This document shows positions 34,204-44,854 of a stretch of 64,000 nt of DNA, piece by piece (position 1 is the first letter of the stretch; every line of letters begins with the position of its first letter). Source of the stretch: Marivita sp. GX14005 (GTDB taxonomy: Bacteria; Pseudomonadota; Alphaproteobacteria; Rhodobacterales; Rhodobacteraceae); the NCBI RefSeq assembly GCF_023370775.1, contig NZ_JAMCCQ010000004.1, forward strand, positions 1 through 64,000, given 5' to 3'. A model generated the notes under the pieces. The model did not search any database. It was not told where the DNA came from and was given only the letters and a program-made list of their open reading frames with translations. A program made the position numbers and the translations under genes.

Positions 34204-35726
34204 TGACCAAGCGTGAGAAGGGCCGCGTCCTTATGACCGCCGATTGGGTGGTGGGACACGAGAACGGACGGCATGTTCTGCTGCCCGGCGGTGAAGTGGT
34301 GTTCGAGAATGGCAGGATCGTCTTTGTCGGGCACGGCTTCGATGGCGAGATTGCCCGCCGCATCGATTGCGGCGCGGCGCTCATCGGTCCCGGTTTCGTC
34401 GATCTTGACGCGCTGGCCGATCTCGACACGACGGTTCTGGGCTTCGACAACCAGCCGGCCTGGAAAAAGGGCCGCGTGTGGCCCGAGAGCTATATGCAGG
34501 CTGGCCCGCGCGAGATGTACTCGCCGCAGGATTTGGTCTGGCAAAAACGCTACGCGTTCACGCGGCTGATCCGCAACGGGATCACTACCGCGCTGCCCAT
34601 CGCCTCGCTCTTCTACCGCGAATGGGGGGAGACATGGCACGAGTTTGCCGGCGCTGCGGAGGCGGCCGAGGAACTGGGTCTGCGCGTCTATCTCGGCCCG
34701 GCCTATCGCAGCGGCAATACTTATGTGAACGCATTGGGCCAGATCGCCTTTCATTTCGACGAGGCGCGCGGTCTGGACGGACTGGCCGAGGCGCGGCGCT
34801 TCTGCGAAACATTCGAGGGGCGCGCGGGCGGGCTGATCCGCACCATGCTCGCGCCCGACCGGATCGAGACCTGCACTGAAACGCTTTTAACCCGGACCGC
34901 AGAGGTGGTGCGTGATCTGGATGTGCCGGTGCGGCTGCATTGCTGCCAATCCGCCTTCGAATACAACAGCGTCGTAGAGATGCACGGCGCAAGCCCGCCG
35001 CAATGGCTGGAACGTCTTGGATTTCTGTCGCCGCGCGCGATCCTGCCGCATCTGACCTATCTGTCGGGTGTGAACGGCATCGAATACGATTCGCCCGACC
35101 TTGCCATTCTGGCCGATAGCGGAGCGGCGCTGGCGCATTGCCCGTTGGTGATGGCGCGCGGCGGCACGATGTTGCAATCATTCGCGCGCTACCGCGATGC
35201 GGGGCTGACCATCGGTATGGGAACCGACACGCATCCGCCCGACATGATCCTGAACATGCAGATCGGGCTGATGACCGCGCGGCTGGCCGAACGCGATGCC
35301 GGGGCGGTCAGCGCGGGCGATCTTTACGATGCCGCCACGCTGGGCGGCGCGCAGGCGCTGGGGCGCGACGATCTGGGGCGGCTCGCCCCCGGTGCAGCGG
35401 CCGATATCACAGTGATCGCGCTCGACGATCCGGCCATCGGACAGATCATCGATCCGATCCAGACCGTTTGTCTCAACGGCTCCGGACGCGATGTGCGCGC
35501 AGTGATCGTGGACGGGCGGATCGTGATGGAGAACGGGCGCATTCCCGGCGTCGATCACGATACGCTGCGCCAAGGCGCGCAACAGCGGTTCGATGGCATG
35601 GTCGCACAATATCCCGACCGCACCTTCGGCCATCCTCCGCTGAAACGCATCTTTCCGCCCACCTACCCGATCCGTCCCGCCCCTGAGCGGACAAGAGAGC
35701 CATCCAAACGGAGTCAGCCGGCATGA
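34203..35726 (+). CDS. Amidohydrolase-like protein lacking the HxH motif
   Basis: 507 residues. The fold is that of TrzN/AtzA-like amidohydrolases, with later ligands kept: His in RLHCCQS, His in LPHLTYLSG, and Asp in GTDTHPPD. In place of the N-terminal metal motif (DAHTHLD in its neighbour) it has GPGFVDLDALADLD, so the HxH pair is absent. Families with this substitution exist and can still bind a single metal. The reaction is therefore uncertain. Start ATG 34203 overlaps the upstream stop; its own end overlaps the racemase start (ATGA). Confidence 0.8.
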   Translation: MTKREKGRVLMTADWVVGHENGRHVLLPGGEVVFENGRIVFVGHGFDGEIARRIDCGAALIGPGFVDLDALADLDTTVLGFDNQPAWKKGRVWPESYMQAGPREMYSPQDLVWQKRYAFTRLIRNGITTALPIASLFYREWGETWHEFAGAAEAAEELGLRVYLGPAYRSGNTYVNALGQIAFHFDEARGLDGLAEARRFCETFEGRAGGLIRTMLAPDRIETCTETLLTRTAEVVRDLDVPVRLHCCQSAFEYNSVVEMHGASPPQWLERLGFLSPRAILPHLTYLSGVNGIEYDSPDLAILADSGAALAHCPLVMARGGTMLQSFARYRDAGLTIGMGTDTHPPDMILNMQIGLMTARLAERDAGAVSAGDLYDAATLGGAQALGRDDLGRLAPGAAADITVIALDDPAIGQIIDPIQTVCLNGSGRDVRAVIVDGRIVMENGRIPGVDHDTLRQGAQQRFDGMVAQYPDRTFGHPPLKRIFPPTYPIRPAPERTREPSKRSQPA

Positions 35727-36448
35727 GGCTTCTCGTCATCAACCCGAACACGACCCGCTCGATGACCGCCAAGATCGCACTTGCTGCGCGTGCTGTCGCG
35801 CGCTCCGGCACCGAGATCGTCGCTACGCAGCCGAAAACTGGACCCGAGAGCATTCAGGGCTTTCTCGATATCGCGCGCAGCCATCACGGCCTGCTCGAAA
35901 TTGCCGAAAGTCATCGCGATGTCGATGCGACGGTCGTAGCCTGTTTCGACGATACCGGGGTCGATGCGCTTCGCTGTATAATGGAGGGGCCGGTCATCGG
36001 CATCGGCGAAGCAGCGTTTCACGCGGCTTCACTCGTTTCCTCACGCTTTTCGGTGGTTACGACACTCGCCCGCGCGATCCCGGGCCTGAAGGACAATCTC
36101 GATCGCTATGGGCTTTCGCGTCGCTGCGCCGGCGTGCGGGCAGCAGATGTGCCGGTGCTGCAACTCGAATGCGACCCGGGCGCTACGGAGCAACGCATTG
36201 CCACCGAGATCGCCGCGGCCATCGCCGACGACGGGGCGGATGCGATCGTGTTGGGCTGCGCCGGCATGGCCGATCTCAACCGCCGACTTTCGGGACGTTT
36301 CGGCTTGCCGATTATCGACGGCGTCTCCTGCGCGGTGACGATGGCCGAAGCGCTTTGCGCCGCAGGCCTCTCGACATCGAAAGCGGGCGCCTACGCACCG
36401 CCAGAGATGCCACCCCCTGCCCTGCGAGAAACATTGTTGCGAAGTTGA
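35723..36448 (+). CDS. Asp/Glu/hydantoin racemase family protein
   Basis: 241 residues of the racemase family with two-fold repeated domains. The opening VINPNTT and two candidate catalytic cysteines (ACFDDTG and GCAGMADL) are present. Members include hydantoin, allantoin and Asp/Glu racemases and maleate isomerases. It ends the operon, 12 bases from the convergent hemA. Together with the two amidohydrolases this points to a nitrogen-containing cyclic substrate. Confidence 0.88.
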   Translation: MRLLVINPNTTRSMTAKIALAARAVARSGTEIVATQPKTGPESIQGFLDIARSHHGLLEIAESHRDVDATVVACFDDTGVDALRCIMEGPVIGIGEAAFHAASLVSSRFSVVTTLARAIPGLKDNLDRYGLSRRCAGVRAADVPVLQLECDPGATEQRIATEIAAAIADDGADAIVLGCAGMADLNRRLSGRFGLPIIDGVSCAVTMAEALCAAGLSTSKAGAYAPPEMPPPALRETLLRS

Positions 36449-36460
36449 AGATCGGCGCGC

Positions 36461-37675
36461 TCAGGCGACTGCGCGGGCGATGGCGCATTGTTTCCACAGC
36501 ATGACCAGCGCGCTGATGAGGTAATCGATATCGGCATCGCTGTGCAGCGGGGACGGCGTGATGCGCAGCCGTTCGGTGCCCTTGGGAACCGTCGGATAGT
36601 TGATCGGCTGAACGTAGATCCCCCATTCCTCCATGAGGTAATCGGCCAGCATTTTCGTTTTGACCGGATCCTTGATGAGCACCGGGATGATGTGGCTGTC
36701 GTTGCGCATATGGGGAATCCCGGCATTGTCGAGATACGCGCGCACCCTGGCGACCTGTCGGCGCTGCATTTTCCGTTCGACGTCCGATCGTTTCAGATGC
36801 GCGACCGACACCCGAGCGGCTGCGGCGACGGCGGGGGGAAGGGCCGTGGTGAAGATGAACCCGCTGGCGAAGGAGCGGATGAAATCGCACAGCGCCGCCG
36901 AGCCGGTGACATAGCCGCCGACAACGCCGAAAGCCTTGCCCAGCGTCCCCTCGATCAGCGTGATCCGTTCCGCCAACCCCTCGCGTTCGGAAATACCTCC
37001 GCCGCGCGGGCCGTAAAGACCGACAGCATGCACCTCGTCAAGATAGGTCATCGCGCCGTATTTCTCGGCGACCTCGACGATCTCGCGCATGGGGCAGATA
37101 TCGCCATCCATCGAATAGACCGACTCGAACGCGACGATCTTCGGCACATTCGCCGGCAAGGCGCGCAGCTTGGCTTCCAGATCTGCGACATCGTTGTGCT
37201 TCCAGATGACCTTGGTGGCGCGCGAATGGCGGATGCCCTCGATCATGCTGGCATGGTTTCCCGCGTCCGACAGGATCACGCAATCCTTGAGCCGGCTGCC
37301 CAGTGTCGACAGGGCCGCCCAGTTCGACACGTAACCGGAAGTGAACAGCAGCGCCGCCTCCTTGCCGTGCAGATCGGCCAGTTCCGCCTCGAGCAAAACG
37401 TGATCATGCGTCGTGCCCGAGATATTACGCGTGCCCCCCGCGCCGGCGCCGCAGCGCGTGACCGCTTCGCACATGGCGCCCGTCACTTTCGGGTGCTGAC
37501 CCATGCCCAGATAATCGTTCGAGCACCAGACCGTCACATCGCGCACCGTCGCGGCATCATGGCTGGCAGCGCGGGGAAACTGGCCGCATTTGCGTTCAAG
37601 TTCGGCAAAGACGCGGTAATTGCCCTCGGTCCTGAGCGCATCGAGTTGCGTTTGAAAGAGCGCGTCAAAATCCAT
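36461..37675 (-). CDS. hemA: 5-aminolevulinate synthase
   Basis: 404 residues, the normal ALAS length. Condenses glycine with succinyl-CoA to give 5-aminolevulinate, the first committed step to haem and bacteriochlorophyll. PLP-site motifs are standard: DEVHAVG and the lysine in EGTLGKAFG. The start at 37675 overlaps the puhE stop by 11 bases. Position at the end of the puh superoperon makes this the phototrophy-linked copy; many Rhodobacterales hold a second ALAS elsewhere. Confidence 0.96.
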   Translation of the reverse strand: MDFDALFQTQLDALRTEGNYRVFAELERKCGQFPRAASHDAATVRDVTVWCSNDYLGMGQHPKVTGAMCEAVTRCGAGAGGTRNISGTTHDHVLLEAELADLHGKEAALLFTSGYVSNWAALSTLGSRLKDCVILSDAGNHASMIEGIRHSRATKVIWKHNDVADLEAKLRALPANVPKIVAFESVYSMDGDICPMREIVEVAEKYGAMTYLDEVHAVGLYGPRGGGISEREGLAERITLIEGTLGKAFGVVGGYVTGSAALCDFIRSFASGFIFTTALPPAVAAAARVSVAHLKRSDVERKMQRRQVARVRAYLDNAGIPHMRNDSHIIPVLIKDPVKTKMLADYLMEEWGIYVQPINYPTVPKGTERLRITPSPLHSDADIDYLISALVMLWKQCAIARAVA

Positions 37676-38474
37676 TGGTCTTGCTTTCTTTGGGTCGGCG
37701 TGAGGGCGGTGCAGGCAGCATCCAGCGCCACAGGCGGGCATCGGGAAGCGGCACGATCATCAGCCAATGCTCGACCAGCGCCAGCGTGGAGAGCGCGCAA
37801 AGAAGCGTCGCCGCAACGATGGCGGCATCGGTTTCGGCCTGCGTCAGCATCTGGAAGAAATACGCCGCGCCGAGCGTGAGCACGGTGATCGACAGCGGAA
37901 ACATCAGCGTCACGGGCCGCTGGCGGAAATAGCTGGGCAGATGCGCCAGCGGGATCGGCACGAATTCGGTATTGATGCGCGGGATGCCGAAAAAGAGGTT
38001 CATCTTGGCCGAAATGCGCGCAACGAAGAGGATGAGATAGGTCCAGAGCGCCACATCCGTCTGCCGCGAAAAGCACAGCGCGGCGACGACCAAAAGCCCC
38101 AGAAGAAGCGCGATTTCGTGGTAGGCCACGGTCCACCACGCGCGAGCGAAGCGTTCGGGCGGGCGCAGGCCATCGGGGCAGGACCGCCGTTCCGGGCCGC
38201 AAACGATGCCAGACAGGAACGTCAGCTCGATCCAGCCCCAGATCGCCAGCGCCCCCAGAAAGCCGCCATAAGCCGCTTCGATGCCCGTGCCGGAGGCCAA
38301 GACATGGACGGCCGCCAGCCCAAGCACCAGCACCGGCACGCTGGCAACGACATTCATCGCATGCGCCGCCGGCCCGCGCCTGTCGGCCCGGCGCACCGCG
38401 ATCAGGATCGCGCCGGTGGAGAACCACCAGACGAAAATGGCCACACCGGCCGCGATCCAGATCTCGGTGAACAT
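37665..38474 (-). CDS. puhE: Photosynthetic complex assembly protein PuhE
   Basis: 269 residues with about eight membrane helices; the family is DUF3623. In Rhodobacter capsulatus PuhE modulates bacteriochlorophyll synthesis and reaction-centre levels. Family and position, between acsF and hemA, match exactly. Start ATG overlaps the acsF stop codon. Confidence 0.92.
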   Translation of the reverse strand: MFTEIWIAAGVAIFVWWFSTGAILIAVRRADRRGPAAHAMNVVASVPVLVLGLAAVHVLASGTGIEAAYGGFLGALAIWGWIELTFLSGIVCGPERRSCPDGLRPPERFARAWWTVAYHEIALLLGLLVVAALCFSRQTDVALWTYLILFVARISAKMNLFFGIPRINTEFVPIPLAHLPSYFRQRPVTLMFPLSITVLTLGAAYFFQMLTQAETDAAIVAATLLCALSTLALVEHWLMIVPLPDARLWRWMLPAPPSRRPKESKTNGF

Positions 38475-39601
38475 CAGTATGCAGGCTCCAGACGGCTGGT
38501 TTCGGGAACGTCATGGCGAATGACAGGGATCGTATAGAGCGCGGCGAAGCCGAACGCCGCCTTGGCCATTCCGGCCAGCCGCGAGACCGTGCCGGCAATG
38601 CCGCCCCGCTCCTTGCCCTTGGCGACCTGAACCGAAGCACGCTCCAGCCGGTCGAGATTGGGCCGCCAGCGCGGATGGTCGATATCCAGAGTGAACGGAA
38701 ACACCTGCCGCGAGATCTCGGAGGTCTTGCGGAACACTTCCTGCCCATACCATGTGGTATCGACGCCGAGCGCTTCGTGGAACACCGGGCGCTGATGGTC
38801 GCGCACCCACATGGTGCTGTAAACCGCCGTCAGGAAGAACTTGATCCAGAACTTGTTGCCCCAGCTTTGCGTCAGCCTGGGATCGGTGCGTAGCAGCAAG
38901 GCAAAGGCCTCGCCGTGGCTGAACTCGTCATTGCACCATTCGCGGAACCATTTGAAGATCGGATGGAAGCGATGCTCGGGGTTTGCCTCCAGATGGCGAT
39001 AGATCGTGATGTATCGCGCATAGCCGATCTTTTCGCTGAGATAGGTCGCGTAATAGATGAATTTCGGGCGGAAATAGGTGTATTTCTTCTGCTTCGTCAG
39101 AAAGCCCAGGTTGACGGCGATGCCCGCCTCGCGCAGCGCGTCGTTGATGAAACCGGCATGGCGCGCCTCGTCGCGGGCCATAAGTTGGAAAAGCGTCGTG
39201 ATATCCTCGTTCGAGCCGCGACGCTTCATTTCCTTGTAAAGCACGCAGCCCGAAAATTCGGCGGTGCAGGAGGAGATCAGGAAATCGATGAACTCGCGCT
39301 TGAGCCGCGGCTCCATCCCCTCCCAATCGACATCGTCCCAGTCCTCGTTCTTCTTGAAATGGCCCCGGTTCGGATCGGCCTTCATTGCCGCGATGAGCCG
39401 GTCCCATTCCTCGCGCACGGGGGTGACGTCAATGGCGTCCATCTCGTCGAAATCGGTCGTGTAGAAACGCGGCGTCAGAAGCGTGTTCTGCATCGCCACA
39501 TCGGTCGCGGCCTCGTTGCTGAGCGGGGGCAGCGCCTCCTGCCGGGCAATCGCTTCCTCTGCGGTGGCAGCGGTGGAGGAATGGGGAAGCTGCGCGTTCA
39601 T
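38474..39601 (-). CDS. acsF: Mg-protoporphyrin IX monomethyl ester (oxidative) cyclase
   Basis: 375 residues. AcsF builds the fifth ring of bacteriochlorophyll with O2, using a di-iron site. The ligand motifs are visible: Glu in TAEFSGC, DEARH, and DEFSHGE. Start ATG 39601 overlaps the upstream orf98 stop. The oxygen-dependent enzyme implies that pigment is made under (micro)oxic conditions; no bchE is in the window. Confidence 0.96.
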   Translation of the reverse strand: MNAQLPHSSTAATAEEAIARQEALPPLSNEAATDVAMQNTLLTPRFYTTDFDEMDAIDVTPVREEWDRLIAAMKADPNRGHFKKNEDWDDVDWEGMEPRLKREFIDFLISSCTAEFSGCVLYKEMKRRGSNEDITTLFQLMARDEARHAGFINDALREAGIAVNLGFLTKQKKYTYFRPKFIYYATYLSEKIGYARYITIYRHLEANPEHRFHPIFKWFREWCNDEFSHGEAFALLLRTDPRLTQSWGNKFWIKFFLTAVYSTMWVRDHQRPVFHEALGVDTTWYGQEVFRKTSEISRQVFPFTLDIDHPRWRPNLDRLERASVQVAKGKERGGIAGTVSRLAGMAKAAFGFAALYTIPVIRHDVPETSRLEPAY

Positions 39602-39894
39602 GTCATCACCTCGTCGGAAAAGGAAAATTCGCAAAGCTCCATAAATTCCAGATCGCCGGTCGCGCGGGTCCAGAGCCGTTCGAGCGCGCTCGCCCGCGTG
39701 ATCGTCGCCTCGCGCTTTTCCTCCACGACCTCGCCGTAAGGGGCCATGATCTCGCTGCCATGCACCAGCACGCTGTCGCCGGGGTGGATCACCGCGCCAT
39801 TGTCGAGCCGCAGATGCGCGCTCAGCTCGTCGAAACGGTGCGACACCCGCACGGTGCAGGGGGCGGTTTCCGTCGTTCTTGTCAGCAGTCCCAT
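39598..39894 (-). CDS. Conserved small protein of the puh operon (unknown function)
   Basis: 98 residues, beta-rich and charged (MGLLTRTTETAPC..., then RFDELSAHLRLDNG and GDSVLVHGSEIMAPYGEV). No membrane helix or signal. A strong GGAGGG ribosome site precedes ATG 39894. It occupies the slot between puhC and acsF where a small gene of unknown function also sits in related bacteria. Its stop overlaps the acsF start, so a link with the cyclase (for instance as accessory subunit) is a fair inference, not shown. Confidence 0.8.
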   Translation of the reverse strand: MGLLTRTTETAPCTVRVSHRFDELSAHLRLDNGAVIHPGDSVLVHGSEIMAPYGEVVEEKREATITRASALERLWTRATGDLEFMELCEFSFSDEVMT

Positions 39895-39916
39895 CAGGTT
39901 CCCTCCTTCGATGGTA

Positions 39917-40372
39917 TCAGTCGACCAGCCTGGCGAAGGCGGCGACATTGTCGGCCCCGTAGCCGATCAGCTCGATCGACCAGTCGGTGGCGGTGTCTTC
40001 GATGGCGATATGCCCGTTCTGGCGGCGCAGCACGCGGATCGGGGCGGTATCGGGCACCCCATGCGTGGCCCGGTCGCGCGCGAGCACGCGCCAGACGACG
40101 CCGATGAAGCCGTTTTTCTCCTCGCTCGAATGGGCGATGAGCGCATTATCGGCGCCGCGCACCTCGACCGCGCCGTCGCGCCCGCCGATCAGCCTCACGC
40201 TGCGTTCGGCGGCGACGGGCGCCTTGACCACGGCACCGGCCAGCGGCGCATCGATCAGCCGTGCGAACCCGGCGATGGCGAGCGCCAGGCCCATCAGAAT
40301 GAACATCGCGATCACCATGACGCGCGGAACAAGTTCGGGCTCGCGCTGGTGGTTGGTGGTTTGGGTGGTCAT
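39917..40372 (-). CDS. puhC: Photosynthetic complex assembly protein PuhC
   Basis: 151 residues: one N-terminal membrane helix (MVIAMFILMGLALAIAGF) followed by a periplasmic domain. PuhC helps reorganise the RC-LH1 complex in R. capsulatus. Placed directly after puhB with six bases between them. Confidence 0.9.
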   Translation of the reverse strand: MTTQTTNHQREPELVPRVMVIAMFILMGLALAIAGFARLIDAPLAGAVVKAPVAAERSVRLIGGRDGAVEVRGADNALIAHSSEEKNGFIGVVWRVLARDRATHGVPDTAPIRVLRRQNGHIAIEDTATDWSIELIGYGADNVAAFARLVD

Positions 40373-40377
40373 CTCCG

Positions 40378-41004
40378 TCACTCCGCTGCAAGGGCTATGG
40401 GGTGAGCCGGCGCAACCTGCGGCACGCTCTGACGGCACTCTGCCGCCTCCGCGAAGATCTCGGCGACGGCGGCCGCCTCGGGAATGGAGCGCAGCGACGG
40501 CTGCGTGCGCGCCATGATCCATGGGCGCACATGCGGCCAGGTCATCAGGTAGGACAGGCGCGTTTCTCCCAGAAGCTCGAAGGCGATTGTGCCGTGGCCG
40601 GATTTGCGCAGATCGATGCTGGCGCTGCCGATCTGGGTATAGGGCAGGTTCAGCGTCACCGTCAGCGCCGCGCCGATGCGCATGGCCACCCGCTTGTTGG
40701 TGAGCGTATAGACCGTGCCGCGCGCCTGGACCGCCGCGATGCCGAGCAAGAGCGCGCAGCACACCGCCCCCAGAACAAGGAACGGAACCGCGTGTCCCGC
40801 CGCCACGGCCAGCGGCAGCTCAACCGATGAAACGCCGAGCCGCCAGATCGCCAATACTGCGAAATAGCCCGCCACCCAGGGCAGCATCAGCGCTTCGCAG
40901 GCCAGCCGCCATGCCGAAGGGCTGCCTTGCCACAGGATATGCTCATCTGGCGGCAGGGCTTCGGGCAATCCGCGAACCGGCTCGAATTTGAAATCGTCAT
41001 GCAT
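40378..41004 (-). CDS. puhB: Photosynthetic complex assembly protein PuhB
   Basis: 208 residues with two or three membrane helices followed by a PH-like (YdbS/bPH) domain around TVYTLTNKRVAMRIG. PuhB is an assembly factor for the reaction centre. Starts 27 bases after puhA. Confidence 0.93.
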   Translation of the reverse strand: MHDDFKFEPVRGLPEALPPDEHILWQGSPSAWRLACEALMLPWVAGYFAVLAIWRLGVSSVELPLAVAAGHAVPFLVLGAVCCALLLGIAAVQARGTVYTLTNKRVAMRIGAALTVTLNLPYTQIGSASIDLRKSGHGTIAFELLGETRLSYLMTWPHVRPWIMARTQPSLRSIPEAAAVAEIFAEAAECRQSVPQVAPAHPIALAAE

Positions 41005-41031
41005 GATGCATCCCCCGTGTCGCGGATCGGC

Positions 41032-41805
41032 TCAAAGCTGCGCTTCCAGCCGTTTCGGATCGGCGTAAAGCGTGCCGCCGGCATACCAGGCCATGATCTT
41101 CTCCTCTTCGAGCAGCGTGATCCTGTCCTCCGCCTTGATCTGCGGCACCCCGGCGAATTGCGCGCCATAGAGCGAGCGAACGGCGACGCGGTCGGATTTG
41201 ATCCGGCACAGGTTGATGGGGATGAGCCGGGTCTGCCCCGTCCCTTCGGGATTGAGATCGACCGTCAGGAACCGCACGAGGCTTTCCGGCACATCGATCC
41301 ACATATCGATCACGCGTCCGACAACCTCGCCGTCGCCGGCAACGACCGCCTTGCCGCGCGGATCGCGCCCGCCGCTGACCTTGAATTCCGGCAAGGTCGA
41401 GAGCGGGCGGATCTTGGGATGGCCCAGCCCGTCCAGTTCCGGCACATCGCGGCGATTGGCCCAGGACGCCGGTCCGACGCCGTCCTGCATCGGGTCGCCC
41501 GTCGGAAGATAGGGAAAGCCGGAGGTTTCGGAGCTGCGTTCTAGCGCGACGTTGTGCCGGTCTCCGCGCTGCTGCGACGGCACGCTGACGCTGCCGCGCC
41601 CATGCGGCAGGTGGAAGGTCTTGTCACTCGGCAGCGAAAACAGCCCGGACCAGAAGCGCCCCTTTTTGGTTTCCTCCTCCAGCGGATAACCTTCGCGCAT
41701 GTTTTCGGTTTGCAGGTAATAGACGAGCAAGGCGAAAAAGACCCAGAACGCCCAGATGGCGGCGCTTGCCAGATCGAAATCACCGAAGAATGTATGGCCC
41801 AGCAT
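41032..41805 (-). CDS. puhA: Photosynthetic reaction centre H subunit
   Basis: 257 residues: one N-terminal membrane helix (AAIWAFWVFFALLVYYLQ) and a cytoplasmic PRC-barrel domain, as for all purple-bacterial H subunits. It caps the L/M heterodimer and shapes proton delivery to QB. Typical ending with VPQIKAEDRITLLEEEKI. Follows lhaA by 18 bases. Confidence 0.97.
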   Translation of the reverse strand: MLGHTFFGDFDLASAAIWAFWVFFALLVYYLQTENMREGYPLEEETKKGRFWSGLFSLPSDKTFHLPHGRGSVSVPSQQRGDRHNVALERSSETSGFPYLPTGDPMQDGVGPASWANRRDVPELDGLGHPKIRPLSTLPEFKVSGGRDPRGKAVVAGDGEVVGRVIDMWIDVPESLVRFLTVDLNPEGTGQTRLIPINLCRIKSDRVAVRSLYGAQFAGVPQIKAEDRITLLEEEKIMAWYAGGTLYADPKRLEAQL

Positions 41806-41823
41806 GATGGTTTCCTTTCGGTG

Positions 41824-43251
41824 TCAGGTCGGAAAATCCGCAAGACCGATCGGCCCTGCCGGTTTGCGAATGCCGCGCGTCCGCACGAGCGGACCCAAGG
41901 CGACGAGGGTGATGAAGAGCAGAAGGATCTCGAGGTGATAGACGAAGGAATAGCCCGTCGTCGGCGAGGTCAGCGCCTCTCCGAGCCGGCCCGACATGGC
42001 GAGCGATCCGACCGCATCGCGCAGCGCGCCGCCCAGGAAGATCGCCAGCCCGGCCGCCGTCGCCTGCGCCGCGCCCCAGGCCCCCAGCGCCAGTCCGCGC
42101 CGGGCCGCGCCGCGCGCGGGCATCGTCATCGCCGCGTTGAGCGTGGAGACGGCAAAGAGCCCGCCGCCGAAACCGATCCCGAACGCGCCTGCGAAGAAGA
42201 CCGCCGGGGCGCCGAGCGGCGGCGCGAAGACGACCGCCGAGAACCCCGCCAGCCCCACCAGAATACCGCGCCCGGCAAGCCGATGGGGATCGCGCGCACG
42301 CGCCAGCCACCTGGCGGCGCAACCGAAGGCGCAAAGCGCGCCGATGGCCCATATGGCGGTAAGCAGCGTTGTCGCCGACACGCTCAGGCCGAGGATCTCG
42401 CCGCCGAACGGCTCCAGCAGGATATCCTGCATGTTGAAGGCCAGCGTGCCTAGAAACACCACCGCAAGCAGCCGTCCCGCATCGCCGCCCGACATGAAGT
42501 CGGCCCAGGCATCGCGAAAGAGCGGCCTTGGCGCGGCGCGCGCCTCGCGGCTCATGGGGTTGACCTTTTCCTGCTTCCAGAGCGCCAGCAGGTTGAGAAC
42601 AATGGTCATCACCGCCGCCCCCTGAACCACCTGGATCAGCCGCAATTCGCTGAAATCGCGCAGCAGCGTGCCGATGATGATCGACGACAGCAGCATCCCG
42701 ACAAGGAACATGACATAAAGCAGCGCCACGACCCTCGGGCGCGTTTCGTCATCGGCCCGGTCGGCGGCCAGCGCCAGCCCCGCCGTCTGCGTCATGTGCA
42801 TCCCGATACCCGTCAGCAGGAACGCGAGGCCCGATCCGATCTCGGCGCTGAACGGCACGTCGAGCGCCTGCCGCCCGGTGAAAAGGACCAGCCCCATGGG
42901 CATGATCGCCAGCCCGCCGAACTGCCACAGCGTGCCGAACCAGAGGTAAGGCACCCGCTTCCAGCCGATGGCGGAGCGGTGGGTGTCCGAGCGAAAGCCC
43001 AGAAGCGCGCGGAACGGGGCAGACAGGACGGGAATGGCGATGAAGAACGCAACGATCATCGCCGGCACCGAAAGCTCCACGATCATCACCCGGTTGAGCG
43101 TGCCGAGCAGCAGCACCGCCGCCATGCCGACCGCCACCTGAAAGAGCGACAGGCGCAGCAGCTGGCCCATCGGAAGCCCCTCGCTGGCCGCATCCGCGAA
43201 GGGCAGCAGGTTGGCCGTCAGGCTCTTGAGCGATTTGGCACGGAAGATCAT
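41824..43251 (-). CDS. lhaA: LH1 assembly protein LhaA (PucC-family MFS)
   Basis: 475 residues with about twelve membrane helices; N-terminal GQLLRLSLFQVAVGMA and GTLNRVMIVEL are typical of the PucC/LhaA branch. It delivers pigment or assists insertion of LH1 polypeptides. Start ATG overlaps the bchM stop codon. A second PucC-family gene (55180-56463) lies beside bchG/bchP. Confidence 0.93.
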   Translation of the reverse strand: MIFRAKSLKSLTANLLPFADAASEGLPMGQLLRLSLFQVAVGMAAVLLLGTLNRVMIVELSVPAMIVAFFIAIPVLSAPFRALLGFRSDTHRSAIGWKRVPYLWFGTLWQFGGLAIMPMGLVLFTGRQALDVPFSAEIGSGLAFLLTGIGMHMTQTAGLALAADRADDETRPRVVALLYVMFLVGMLLSSIIIGTLLRDFSELRLIQVVQGAAVMTIVLNLLALWKQEKVNPMSREARAAPRPLFRDAWADFMSGGDAGRLLAVVFLGTLAFNMQDILLEPFGGEILGLSVSATTLLTAIWAIGALCAFGCAARWLARARDPHRLAGRGILVGLAGFSAVVFAPPLGAPAVFFAGAFGIGFGGGLFAVSTLNAAMTMPARGAARRGLALGAWGAAQATAAGLAIFLGGALRDAVGSLAMSGRLGEALTSPTTGYSFVYHLEILLLFITLVALGPLVRTRGIRKPAGPIGLADFPT

Positions 43252-43939
43252 GGGCGGAACTCCATGGCCGAGGAAATGTAGAAACCCGATGTGACGCGAT
43301 CCACCGGGACCAGGGCGCCTCCGACCCCGGCGCGCCGCATCGCGCGGGTGATGCCCTTGTGCGAATGGGGCACCATCGTCGGCGCGCGGTTGGAGCGCGG
43401 GAACATCTGGCCGGCGCGCCACATCGCCATGAGAAGCGGAGTGCGCGGCGCAAGGGTGAACACGAAGCTTTCGGCAAGCCGGGGCCGCAGACGCGCGAGG
43501 CATCCGGCCACGTCTTCGGCGCCGTAATAGATCATGCTGTCCATCGCCAGCGCGTAATCGAAACGCCCCAGCTCGGGGGCGAGCATGTCGCCCGCCCGAA
43601 AGGTGATCCGCCCCGCCAGATTGGCCGGGCAGCGCCGCTGCGCGATGCCGATCAGCGCCGGCGATATGTCGATCGCCACCACATCGGCCCCGCGCCGGGC
43701 AAGCTCCACGGCCATCGCGCCCGTGCCGCAACCGGCATCCAGAACGCGCGCGCCGTTCAGTTCCGAGGGGAGCCGGGAGAGCATCAGATGGCGCATCCGG
43801 TCGCGCCCAGCCCGCACGGTGGCGCGAATGCCCGAAACAGGCGCATCCGAGGTCAGCCGTTCCCAGGTGCGCGTGGCCGTGCGGTCGAAGTAATCCTCGA
43901 CCCTCGCGCGGGTGCGCTCATATGTCGGGGTCGCGTCCA

Positions 43940-43940
<1 letters not shown>
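43248..43940 (-). CDS. bchM: Mg-protoporphyrin IX methyltransferase
   Basis: 230 residues, SAM-dependent: motif I VLDAGCGTGAMA, then VVAIDIS. It methylates Mg-protoporphyrin to make the substrate of AcsF. ATG 43940 is preferred over a TTG one codon earlier. Overlaps bchL at the start (TGATG) and lhaA at the end (ATGA). Confidence 0.95.
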
Positions 43941-44854
<914 letters not shown>

